Shown: piece after piece, positions 44,501 to 53,562 of the stretch
Layout: every line of letters begins with the position of its first letter
Position numbering within the stretch: position 1 is the first letter of the stretch
From: Ryuthela nishihirai
Lineage: Eukaryota > Arthropoda > Arachnida > Araneae > Heptathelidae
DNA length: 64,000 nt
Direction of reading: 5' to 3'
Assembly (NCBI GenBank): GCA_038380435.1
Contig: JAWZYU010000025.1
Coordinates: forward strand, 50,042,691 to 50,106,690
Notes under the pieces: generated by a model
What the model saw: the letters and a program-made list of their open reading frames with translations, nothing else
Database searches by the model: none
What the model was told of the DNA's origin: nothing
Program-made: the position numbers and the translations under genes

Positions 44501-45245
44501 TTCAGACTCTCTTGCGAAGTTTCATTCTTTCTTCAGACTCCACTGTGAATTTCTATTTCTTTTCATATCTCCTTATGAAGCTCCATTCTTTTTTCAGACT
44601 CTATTGCGATTTTCATTCTTTCTTCAGTCTCCACTGTGAAGTTCTTTTTCTTTTCATATCTCCTTATGAAGCTCCGTCCTTTCTTCAGACTCTCCTGCGA
44701 AGTTTCGTTCTTTCTTCAGTTTCTTGAGAAGTTTCATTTTTTCTTCAGACTCCCTTGTAAATTTTTTTACATCTCCATTCTTTCTTCATACTCTCTTATG
44801 AAGGCTACATTCTTTAGTCAGATATCCTTATGATGTTCCTTTCTTTCTTAATACTCTCGTATGATGTTTCATTCTCTCTTCAGATCTCCTTGAGAAGTTC
44901 CATTTTTATTAGATTTTCTTGCGAAGTTCCATTTTTTTTTATATCTTCTTGCGAAGATCCGTTCTTTCTTCAGACTCCCTTGTGAAGGTCCATTCTTTCT
45001 TCAGACTCCCTTTGTGAAGGTCCATTCTTTCTTCAGACTCCCTTTGTGAAGGTCCATTCTTTCTTCAGACTCCCTTGTGAAGGTCCATTCTTTCTTCAGG
45101 ACTCTCTTATGGAGCATAATATATATCTATATACACTTTTTCTTCAGGTCTCCTTACTAAGTCTCAGTTTTTCTTCAGACCACCTATGAATTCTCATTCT
45201 TTGTGCGGACCACCTACGAATTCTTATTCATTCTGCGGGTCCTTA

Positions 45246-45605
45246 CTATATCTAACTCTTTCTGTAAACACTCTTTCCATCGTTTTAACTAAAATATAGA
45301 TCCTCACAAAAAGGACTTTCTAAAACTTCCAAGAAGGATTATAACTGTAGTCCTTTATTTTCAGCTTATTTATTTCCTAGTTTGTAATTTGAATATAAAT
45401 ATTTGACTGTAAAAATCCGATCCTCCAGAAATTCTTATGTGATTAGCAACTAAGCCAATGGTATCACATGATTAGCATGAGATAGTGTTATCATACTGAA
45501 TTGACAAAATTCCAGTCAAAAACAATAAAATTTAACTCTGTTACGAAATCGCTTTCTGAAATATTGAAAATAACTCTCTGCCCGATAGGGATCCGGGAAC
45601 CACTG
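45246..45605. other. Right flank of the array, unique AT-rich segment up to the hAT-like end
   Basis: Not tandem, not coding. If the hAT interpretation is right, this is the element's 3' subterminal region. Confidence 0.5.
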
Positions 45606-45869
45606 AACTAGAAGAAAACTTGACAAGTGAAAAATAAACTTCAACCTAACTTGACAGTAGCGAAACCCGAGATTCTCTAATCTAATATGAGAATGCAACA
45701 AACCGTCTCGGTAATATTTCACAACTATTACAAATGAAGAGATGGTCGCCATTAGTTTCCGATGCGAAACTGCTCTCTGTTAATTACAACACAAAGTCCT
45801 TGGAAGCAAACAAAACAAGCTGAATGGAGAATTGACTGCACGGCTATATTAAACAATATGCACTTAATT

Positions 45870-46910
45870 AATGCAGTTACCTCAGCTCCATTACGTCGGG
45901 TAGACAATCTCTTTAATCGTCCACCTCGAGAGGCAAGAGAAGCGATTGCCCCGCAGCAGTGGAAGCACCAGCCCCTGCATTCAGACATGTCATTATCGGT
46001 CTACAGTGGAGTAAAGCGTCCAACCGTTCTTGAAGAACTGCAATTCTCAACACAGAAGCCTCAACTACTCATCCATCCATCCCGCCATCTATTCTCAGCA
46101 TCCCTCCCTCTTATCCGACTTCCCCCCCTACTTCCACTTCACCCTCCCCTCCTCCTTTCTCTTCCACCAATGCTTCCGGAACAATAGCCGTTCGGCCCCA
46201 ACAAGCGGAGGCCCAAGACACCGCCGTAAAAGATGAAATATTTAGTCAGCTAAATTACAGTCTAAAATAAAATTGACAGCCCGGTACGATGCTCTCTATG
46301 TCTGGAAAAGCGGAGGAGTTCGTGGGGTAGTGCTAAGGAAAGGGGGGGGGGAGAGGATTGGGTTAGGAGGGATGTCACTTGGATACAAAGCCCGTTGCCG
46401 GCCATACTAGAGCCTCGGATGATAGGATTGGGTTTTAATTAAAATGTGGCGCGGGATGAGACGTGGCCATCCGAGCGCAATGATAGATTAGGCGATGCTT
46501 TTGTCCCCCGATTAGTGCCACGTCATTTCACCTTTCACTGTTCAGTGGGCCGCGGTCCCGCGTCGCCTGTGGCGGGGTGGTTCCGGAGCCGCGGGGCGAC
46601 ATCTTTTGGCGGCTGTGTGACGTCACCCCCCAGGAGCAGATAGCGGAAATATGCAGAACGCGAGGGAGCTGCCAGTTTCCGCCTCAAATGGTTGGTCGAC
46701 GTTTGCCTGTCACACGACTGCTCTGGTTTTTGCGCCGTTGGTGGTGGCAACGGTCTCCAAGACAGAGAGCAGCGACCCCTGGTGCGAGAGATGGCTCCAT
46801 TAACTCGGCAGTCCCTAGTTGGCCTACTGTTGGCACGCGGCCTGACGTCACACGGAGTGACATCACTGGGCGAGATTGGATGTGTTGCTCATTAATGAGT
46901 TGTTATTATG
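45870..46910. promoter_or_regulatory. GC- and CpG-rich island, candidate promoter region
   Basis: GC content and CpG frequency rise sharply against the AT-rich surroundings, most clearly at 46440-46870. TGACGTCA-type palindromes occur at 46618-46625 and near 46842, and GCCACGTCA near 46517. Short open frames (45762-46187 plus and others) are proline/leucine-rich or resemble nothing known. It may be a host promoter or first exon whose gene lies outside or in unrecognised exons. Confidence 0.4.
46617..46712 (+). promoter_or_regulatory. Shared CRE/ETS-like module, copy 1
   Basis: Ordered blocks GTGACGTCAC, CGGAAATATGCAGAA, CAGTTTCCGC and GCCTGTCA match 52211-52291 in the same order and orientation, with about 12 extra bases after the CRE. 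CGGAAA and TTTCCG form an inverted pair resembling ETS-type GGAA sites. Confidence 0.55.
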
Positions 46911-47541
46911 CACTGACGAAATGTGTGTGTTTTTTTTCTGAAACAGGTATGGGGAAAACTTAGTCATGCATAGGTAAAGATTGCTGCTTTTTCTTTAAAA
47001 CTTGTCGGCAAATTTAACCACTTAACTGATGAGTTAGGATCAGGGAAACGCTACAGGAATTGGTATTTTTCGATTGAAGTATTTAAACAGATATTATTTT
47101 TGAGGACTCTTCAAGTTAGTTATGCACAAGGGACGGTTCTAAACGAATACCAGGTGATATGTTGCCTCCCCCATTTTCAGAATTGAATAATAAGAACCGA
47201 CGTGAGAAAAACTTGTAAATATTAAACATGCTTTGAATTTTGTATTTCGCATTTTACAATCCTAAGAAAAATATTTAATATGTATAAACACAATACACTC
47301 AAAACTAAATTGAAAGAACATTTTTGGGAATAAAAATTAGCTGAAAATTATATATAGTGTTTTGTGAACTACAAATGATATAAAATCATTAGTGGATGAT
47401 TCATTTATATAGAATATATTCACTGTCTTCCACATAATCTGTTTCACTTTATTACTCAAATTGTAAATGTACTGTGTTCTTTACTTTTGTGAGTAAAATC
47501 AGTAAAATAAAAGCTTATTAAAAAGGGGGGAAAAATATATA
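46911..47541. other. Unassigned AT-rich interval
   Basis: No feature recognised. Confidence 0.5.
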
Positions 47542-47551
47542 CTGGAACGGC

Positions 47552-47936
47552 CTTGGGTTGTTTTACCTCTCAGCTGCACTTTTTTGCACACCATGGGCTA
47601 AATGGCCAGGTCACATGGACCCCGAAGGCTCAGAGAAGGTTGGGGGAGGGGACCCACTGGAACAGCTGTTGGGAGACAGATGGTAGCCTCCCGTCAAGGC
47701 CATCCAGCGTGTTCTTTAACGTGCACAGAGTATGGCTCTCCCGCACACGGTGCCACGGCTTAACGTCCCATCCGACGGACGGCGGCCTTTTCAAGCCCAT
47801 CGGTGTCCCCTACTGACCGTGTGCAGGCGGGGAATTTTGCGGAGATAAGCCTCAACGCTGACTCAGCTGGGACTCGAATCTGGGAACTACAGATTACGAG
47901 CCTGACGCGCTACCGACTGAGCCACCCCCGCGCCCC
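47552..47936 (-). mobile_element. SINE-A copy, full length
   Basis: 10-bp perfect TSD CTGGAACGGC (47542-47551 and 47937-47946). Antisense frame intact. Confidence 0.96.
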
Positions 47937-47946
47937 CTGGAACGGC

Positions 47947-48382
47947 GTTCTACTCCATTTTGGCTCAATGATTTCAACCTACTTTTCGATTTTTTTTTTC
48001 TCTCTAGATTTTCGCCTGGTGTACACCCTACTGATTTGCAGAGTAATTACATACTGATGTAATTATTTTTTAGTTATAAAATTTTAAAGTTTGTTTGAGG
48101 TCACTATGACTCCAACTTACCAGTTTTATTACATTTTTACTTCCATTTTTTAAACGAAATTTTAATTATGTCTTTCTAGGTTTTGACAAAAAACTCAAAA
48201 TAAAATTGATAGAAACAGAATGTTGCTACTTACATTGTGGCATCAATGTTCGAAACATTTAACTCAAATCCCATTTTTTGGCAGAGGGGCTAATTTTCGT
48301 GCATTTACTTAATATATCCGTATCGGAAATAATTTCGCATTATTAAAATTAGAGCTCTAGCTAACACATCTAGCTAGTTGCG
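47947..48382. other. Unassigned AT-rich interval
   Basis: No feature recognised. Confidence 0.5.
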
Positions 48383-48396
48383 CCTTATAAGAATTG

Positions 48397-48779
48397 GGGC
48401 GGGGGTGGCTCAGTCGGTAGCGCGCCAGGCTCGTAATCTGTAGTTCCCAGGTTCGAGTCCCAGCTTGGTCAGCGTTGAGATTTATCTCCGCAAAATTCCC
48501 CGCCCTGCCCACGGTCAGTAGGGGACACCGATGGGCTTGGAAAGGCCGCCGTCCGTCGGATGGGACGTTAAGCCGTGGCCCCGTGTGCGGGAGAGCCATA
48601 TCCTGTGCACGTTAAAGAACACGCTGGATGGCCTTGACGGGAGGCTACCATCTGTCTCCCAACAGTTGTTCCAGTGGGTCCCCTCCCCCAACCTTCTCTG
48701 AGCCTTCGGGGTCCATGTGACCTGTCCATTTAGCCCATGGTGTGCAAAAAAGTGCCGCTCAGAGGTAAAACAACCCAAC
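48397..48779 (+). mobile_element. SINE-A copy, near-consensus reference copy
   Basis: Cleanest full-length plus-strand example. The 14-bp perfect TSD CCTTATAAGAATTG lies at 48383-48396 and 48780-48793. The tRNA-like head has the loop CTCGTAA, with CGT at the anticodon position as in tRNA-Thr. The body has the GGATGGGACGTTAAGCC and GCACGTTAAAGAACACGC blocks, and the tail ends AAAACAACCCAAC. Confidence 0.97.
48406..48460 (+). promoter_or_regulatory. Internal Pol III promoter of SINE-A (A and B boxes)
   Basis: A box TGGCTCAGTCGG at 48406-48417 and B box GGTTCGAGTCC at 48450-48460. They match the tRNA-type split promoter (TRGYnnArnnGG and GGTTCGAnTCC) with usual spacing. Intact boxes suggest that this copy or its source could be transcribed by RNA polymerase III. 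Confidence 0.85.
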
Positions 48780-49023
48780 CCTTATAAGAATTGCAGACTT
48801 TTAGATGATAGACGATCGCATATAATGTCTGCACAGGGGTTAAGTGAAGGTCAATTTGAAAGGTTATATTAATAAACCTTAAGTAGCATAATGATTAAGA
48901 AGCTAGCTACAATTCCAGCTGGGCAAATTTTACTTGCTGTGTTAGTACTAACTGGAACAGTGGTCATCAGTGACTTCGGTCTTAGTAGAGCTTGCTCTTG
49001 TATGAGAAAACTGTAAAAGCTCT

Positions 49024-49095
49024 GTTGGGTTGTTTTACCTGTGAGCTACACCTCTGGAAAAGGGCGAAGTGGACCCACTGAACAGCTGTTAGGAA
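49024..49095 (-). mobile_element. Old SINE-A fragment
   Basis: GTTGGGTTGTTTTACCTGTGAGC, an internal deletion, then GTGGACCCACTGAACAGCTGTTAGGA. Tail-side remnant only. Confidence 0.75.
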
Positions 49096-49830
49096 TTTAA
49101 TTGGTTAAAAAAATTACTCTGCGGCATAAAAAAAGAAGACTTGTTTACAGTTTGGTGAAGCCAAGAAACAGGGCTTCGTAGAATCGAGTACTCTCTAACT
49201 ATATGTTTAAAGTTTAGAACAAGAATAGTCAACGTTTTTCTGAAGTGTGTCACATATTATTTAGGAAATTCGTCGCATGCCATCCAGGTCGAATGTAATT
49301 TGGAGGAGCAAAAGAAAAAGAAAAGTAAACAAAAAGGTTGGAGATGATCACACCTCACATTTGGCCCACCCTTGTTTTAGCACATTTATTATTTGGGCAA
49401 TGAAATTCTCTTCCCGTAAAACGTAACTACTTTATGTGATCTTCATAGCTAGAAATTTCACCGTCATTGAAGCAAACTTTCTAAAAACCTTAAAGTTTAC
49501 ATTTGGAATATTTACCTGGACATGATTAAGATTTAATAAAAATATGATATATTGGATTATTATAATATATATATAGATAGATAGATTTATTCTCAGAATC
49601 TGCAGCAACATTACATTTACGTTTACATGTTTTTACCTTATAATTGGAATTACAACGAAATATATACAATCTTGCATATCTTATATATACAATATTAAAG
49701 CATTATATTTTTAAAAATATATATATATATTATTCTTTATATAGTTTCTTCAGTAAAAATCATATTTTCGTATTTACCAATATATAAATATCTCTAATAT
49801 TATATTTCATTAATGGTTTATAATTTTTTG
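49096..49830. other. Unassigned AT-rich interval with simple repeats
   Basis: (AT)n and (GATA)n-like tracts near 49560-49590 and 49720-49735. No gene recognised. Confidence 0.5.
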
Positions 49831-49832
49831 TA

Positions 49833-50046
49833 CAGTCGCTCAAAAAAGTATCCGAACACTATGGTTGATTGCAAAATTCAGAAAAAGTATCTGGCATTGA
49901 TTTTTTTAGAAATAAGTGATCTCTCAACCTTCGTGTCACGTGACACGAAGGTTGCCAGATCACTAATTTCTAAAAAAATCAATGCCAGATATTTTTTCTG
50001 AATTTTGCAATCAACCATAGTGTTCGGATACTTTTTTGAGTGACTG
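49833..50046. mobile_element. Palindromic Tc1/mariner-like MITE, copy 1
   Basis: A 214-bp near-perfect palindrome. The two 107-bp arms meet at a CACGTG core (49937-49942). Ends read CAGTCGCTCAAAAAAGTATCC and are bordered by TA on both sides, the target-site preference of Tc1/mariner. No transposase. A second copy lies at 54332. Confidence 0.9.
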
Positions 50047-50048
50047 TA

Positions 50049-50560
50049 CATTGTTTCGGTAGAAATCCGAGAAAAAATGTTGAATCTTCCACTAGAGTAA
50101 GGACTCGCTTGTGGAAGAAAATTAATAATAGTTATGTTTTAATGAAAATGCAACCTGTTTCCGTTTCACAATTTGTCACATTTTCCTAGCTTTAGCATAA
50201 AAATCATAAAGTAAATATTCACTAATTTAAAAGTTCAAAAACTACAGTTAAGAATAAATGAAAGGAAAAACTTTACTTAGTAGAAACAAAAAAAATAAAA
50301 AATAAAATATTATATTGATTTTGTACGTCAATAAATGGTCAAGATCCATTTTGAGCATTTTAATAGCAACTTTGCATCTAATGAATTTGTATTACATTTC
50401 ATTCTCTTCTTTTTTTCTAAAACATAGTCTCAATATTTTCTGTATTTAAAATCCATTTTCTTAAATCCTTAAAGAAAATGTTATCATTCCTTATTCTTTC
50501 AATGTACTCTTGTAAACAGTAAAAAAAACAATTCAATATTCAAAGACCATCCTGTAAAGG
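50049..50560. other. Unassigned AT-rich interval
   Basis: No feature recognised. Confidence 0.5.
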
Positions 50561-50572
50561 AACGCTACAGAC

Positions 50573-50735
50573 TGATTTACGACATTTTGTCTTAATGATC
50601 TAGTATATTTCCGACTCGTTAGAGTTTCGAGCCTAGGTGGGACTCGAACCTGGGAACTGTAGATTGAGATCCTGGCACGCTACGAATTGACTTACGACAT
50701 TTTGTCTTAATTATCTAGGATGTTTTAACCCGCCG
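50573..50735 (-). repeat. SINE-A head remnant between two copies of a satellite-like motif
   Basis: A decayed tRNA-type head (GGGACTCGAACCTGGGAACTG, then GGCACGCTACGAATTGA) lies between TTTACGACATTTTGTCTTAA near 50575 and CTTACGACATTTTGTCTTAA near 50691. The motif is the unit core of the 48-bp minisatellite at 54873. Confidence 0.6.
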
Positions 50736-50769
50736 AACCTATATCTTTTCCGACCGAGGCTGCTTGTGG

Positions 50770-50900
50770 TGGTGTTTGGGGTGGGGGGGGGGGGAGGGGG
50801 CTTAGCGAAAATAAATCGCAATTCTACCCCAGGTAGGACTCGAACTTGAGAACTAGATTGTGATCTTGGCACGCTTCCGACTGAACCAACCTTTACCACT
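50770..50900 (-). mobile_element. SINE-A head fragment
   Basis: Antisense head with GGTAGGACTCGAACTTGAGAAC and GGCACGCTTCCGACTGAACC. Upstream is a G homopolymer near 50780-50792. Confidence 0.7.
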
Positions 50901-50970
50901 TTTTTCGCCTCCTTTCCGGTTAATAAAATTCTCGGAGGGGAGTAATTATACCATACCCCATAGATCTTGT

Positions 50971-51804
50971 AAAAAAAAATAAATAAATACCCCCTCAAGC
51001 AGCTGCTTGCCACAGAGGTCTGACAGGAGCCTGTCAGTTTATATGCCACAGTAGGAGATCTGAGAGGATGGCAGGACCTCACAGCAGAAAAACGACACAC
51101 ACATCCATGCCTAATCCGGGGCTCGAACCCAGGTCCCTTAGATCAGTAGCCAAGCGTGCTAACCACTCGGCCACGGTTCGGTAACAAAAAAAAAATGTCC
51201 CGTCAAGCAGCTGCTTGCCACAGAGATCTGACAGGAGCCTGTCAGTTTATATGCCACAGTAGGAGATCTGAGAGGATGGCAGGACCTCACAGCAGAAAAA
51301 CGACACACACATCCATGCCTAATCCGGGGCTCGAACCCAGGTCCCTTAGATCAGTAGCCAAGCGTGCTAACCACTCGGCCACGGTTCGGTAACAAAAAAA
51401 AAATGTCCCGTCAAGCAGCTGCTTGCCACAGAGATCTGACAGGAGCCTGTCAGTTTATATGCCACAGTAGGAGATCTGAGAGGATGGCAGGACCTCACAG
51501 CAGAAAAACGACACACACATCCATGCCTAATCCGGGGCTCGAACCCAGGTCCCTTAGATCAGTAGCCAAGCGTGCTAACCACTCGGCCACGGTTCGGTAA
51601 CAAAAAAAAAATGTCCCGTCAAGCAGCTGCTTGCCACAGAGATCTGACAGGAGCCTGTCAGTTTATATGCCACAGTAGGAGATCTGAGAGGATGGCAGGA
51701 CCTCAGCAGAAAAAAACACATACATCCATGCCTTATCCGGGGCTCGAACCCAGGTCCCTTAGATCAGTAGCCAAGCGTGCTAACCACTCGGCCATGGGAC
51801 GGCT
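50971..51804 (-). repeat. Tandem array of four SINE-B units, 208-bp period
   Basis: The motif CAAGCAGCTGCTTG starts at 50996, 51204, 51412 and 51620, exactly 208 bp apart. Units 1-3 share the same odd junction (CGGTTCGGTAAC, an A run, ATGTCCCGT) and look almost identical. The outer ends are a normal ATTT-type tail at 50971 and a normal GGGACGGC head at about 51803. One founding insertion was probably amplified in tandem. Confidence 0.95.
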
Positions 51805-52200
51805 GACCTGCCTTTAAATATAATACCTCTCTTCTTGGGATCAAAAGGGGGGGGGGGGCTGAATTATCCTCCAGCTCTTTACAAAATCTTTTTACTCTCT
51901 TATTGCAAAATTATCTTCTTGAAGAAGTGACCATACGAATACCACAATTCCTAACCTGGGATCCTTCGAGCGACTTCTTCTGCAAAGTCTACTCCTCCCA
52001 TTTTTCTTCGACCGCAGCATCTTTTATGAAGATGTGAATATGTAGATTACTGTCACACCATTTCGCATTTTGCCCTTCGCTGGACCGTAAATCCACGTCG
52101 GCCACGCTCGTGCGACTCCGACAAAAACGACTTTTTTCATTATGTATTTTCCCCTCCCCCCCCCCTTTCTCCACCCCATTTTCGTTGACGGCAACTGTAA
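51805..52200. other. Interval with G and C homopolymers
   Basis: A G run near 51848-51859 and a C run near 52155-52166. Short open frames are not recognisable. It leads into the GC-rich island. Confidence 0.4.
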
Positions 52201-52210
52201 GTTTCTGATA

Positions 52211-52291
52211 GTGACGTCACAGATAACGGAAATATGCAGAAAGGGATCTGGCAGTTTCCGCATCAGCTGGCGGAGCCACATTCGCCTGTCA
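52211..52291 (+). promoter_or_regulatory. Shared CRE/ETS-like module, copy 2
   Basis: GTGACGTCAC, AACGGAAATATGCAGAA, GCAGTTTCCGC and GCCTGTCA occur in the same order as at 46617-46712. Sequence outside the module does not obviously align. It lies in a GC-rich stretch (about 52050-52480) with no recognisable gene. Confidence 0.55.
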
Positions 52292-52620
52292 GTCGGCCCT
52301 CCTCCATGCGGCACCCGGCGGCTCCTCGCGCTGACTCAGGAGGTGGCCGCGAGACCTGCGTAACGCGTGCCACTGTTGTGTAAACATGGAATCCGCGATT
52401 GACGTAATCTGCCTGGCTGCTATGGGAGATGCGGGAACAAAAGAGGGAGTCGAGGTGATGTTGCACGATGGAGGCTGTCACCAAGAGAGGGACGATGATA
52501 GGGGTCGTATGGCTTACGGAGAAAGATAGCACAAATATTGTTCTACTCTTTATATACTGCTGAAACTATGGCCTTGTGGAATTGGAGGGAGAGAAATGAT
52601 TTGATGACTATAACGGAAGA
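52292..52620. other. GC-rich island remainder and flank
   Basis: CpG-containing sequence with short open frames on both strands and no family recognised. Confidence 0.4.
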
Positions 52621-52621
52621 T

Positions 52622-52758
52622 TTGGTTGTTTTAGTTCTGAGTAGAAGTTTTTTTTGCAGATAATGAGTAAGTAATCAGGTCACAAGAATCCCAAGATTCG
52701 GAGCTGGTAGGACAACTATTAAGAAATAATAGAAGATTGCTGTCAAGGCCATCAAGTG
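52622..52758 (-). mobile_element. Old SINE-A, 3' part
   Basis: TTTGGTTGTTTTAGTTCTGAG and the decayed distal body up to GTCAAGGCCATCAAGTG, where a composite insertion begins. It resumes at 53414. Confidence 0.8.
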
Positions 52759-53413
52759 GTTGGAGTTGCGATGTTTTATCTTTGAATGGCTCTTTTTTTG
52801 CACCCAATGGGTTAAATGATCACAAGGACTCCAAAGGCTCGGAGAAGGTTGGGTGAAAGGAACCCCTATTAGGAGTCAAAAGCATCGCCATCAAGGCCGT
52901 CCAGCGTGATCTTTAAGTTGCACAGGGTAAGCTCTCCTGCACACGGGGCCACGTCTTAACGTCTCATCCGGTGGACGATGCCTTCACCCCCCAAAGCCCA
53001 TATGTCCCCTCTCTGACAGGGGATAGGATGGAGGTTTAGCTGAGTTGGGTTGTTCCACTTCTGAGCGGAACTTTTTTGAACACAATGGGTTAAATAGCCA
53101 GGTCAAAAGGATCCGAGGGCTCAGAGAAGGTTGGGAGAAGTGAACCCACTGGACATCCGTTAGGGGGCATATGGTAGCCTCCCGTCAAGGCCATCCAGCG
53201 TGTTTTTTAACGTGCCAGGGTATGGCTTCCCGCATATGGGCCACGGTTTTACGTCACATCCGACGGACAACGGCCTTTCCAATCACTACTGATCGAGGGC
53301 AGGGCGTGGAGTGGTGCAGAGATAAATCTCGATGTTGGCCCAGCTGGGGCTCGAACCTGGGAACTGCAGATAACGATCTAGGCTCGCTACCGACTGAACC
53401 GACATCCTTCCCA
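52759..53413 (-). mobile_element. SINE-A dimer nested in an older SINE-A
   Basis: A headless unit (52759 to about 53041) is followed by a fuller unit (about 53042-53413) in the same orientation. One 11-bp TSD, GCCATCAAGTG, brackets both (52748-52758 and 53414-53424). The composition mirrors the dimer at 19748-20299, but both units here are more diverged. Confidence 0.82.
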
Positions 53414-53549
53414 GCCATCAAGTGTGTTCTGTAACATGCACGTGTTATGGTCCTCTTAGTTTGTGATATTTTATCTCTGAGGGGAACTTTTGCACACAAC
53501 GGTCTACGATGGCCTTACTTTTTAGCCCAGAACCGCTAAATAGTAAAGG
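53414..53549 (-). mobile_element. Old SINE-A pieces before a young insertion
   Basis: CCATCAAGTGTGTTCTGTAA continues the copy of 52622. From about 53460 (TTTGTGATATTTTATCTCTGAGG) a further decayed copy begins that is interrupted at 53550 and resumes at 53967. Confidence 0.7.
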
Positions 53550-53562
53550 ATCCATTAGGAAG

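Larger units (their letters stand above)
29235..45245 (+). repeat. Satellite array: 92-bp trimeric monomers with higher-order repeats
   Basis: About 170 head-to-tail monomers of 92 bp. Each monomer is three related subunits of about 31, 31 and 30 bp: CTTATGAAGCTCCATTC..., CTTGTGAAGTTTCATTC... and CACTGTGAAGTTC..., the first two ending TTTCTTCAGA. The plus strand is pyrimidine-rich. The core is very homogeneous. The outermost few hundred bp on each side (to about 29530 and from about 44580) hold diverged, non-trimeric subunits. ORFs of about 72-82 codons recur only because the sequence repeats. Variant monomers mark higher-order repeats, listed separately. Confidence 0.98.
29213..45605. mobile_element. 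Candidate hAT-like element enclosing a 16-kb tandem array
   Basis: The left end reads CAATGGTTTTCAACC. The right end, read inward on the minus strand, is CAGTGGTTCCCGGATCCC. Both fit the CAGTGGTT... style of hAT terminal inverted repeats, and 7 of the first 8 bases agree. The 8-bp flanks TACCAGAA (29205-29212) and AACTAGAA (45606-45613) match at 6 of 8, as for an aged hAT 8-bp TSD. No transposase is visible inside, so it would be nonautonomous. The inverted repeats are short, so chance or two unrelated ends remain possible. Confidence 0.5.

Noticed and set aside
29433..44833. Repeated 70-82 codon frames (MKFHSFFRLHCEVLF...) across the satellite
   Set aside because: They recur only because the DNA repeats every 92 bp, which is not a multiple of three, so each frame soon meets a stop. 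Composition is that of TTTCTTC-rich DNA.
29235..45245. CRISPR array
   Set aside because: Regular repeats of about 30 bp suggested it, but there are no unique spacers (all subunits are related) and the context is eukaryotic with no cas genes.
45762..46187. 141-codon plus-strand frame in the GC-rich island as a gene
   Set aside because: Low-complexity Pro/Leu-rich end, no domain, and overlapping frames on both strands typical of GC-rich noncoding DNA. Kept only as part of the island.
51156..51817. Three tandem 78-81 codon frames as a small gene family
   Set aside because: They are translations of the 208-bp SINE-B tandem units.
51848..52166. G-run and C-run as functional G-quadruplexes
   Set aside because: Single homopolymer tracts of this kind also occur near 28420, 46340, 50780 and 62104. 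They look like slippage-prone simple repeats, and nothing points to function.
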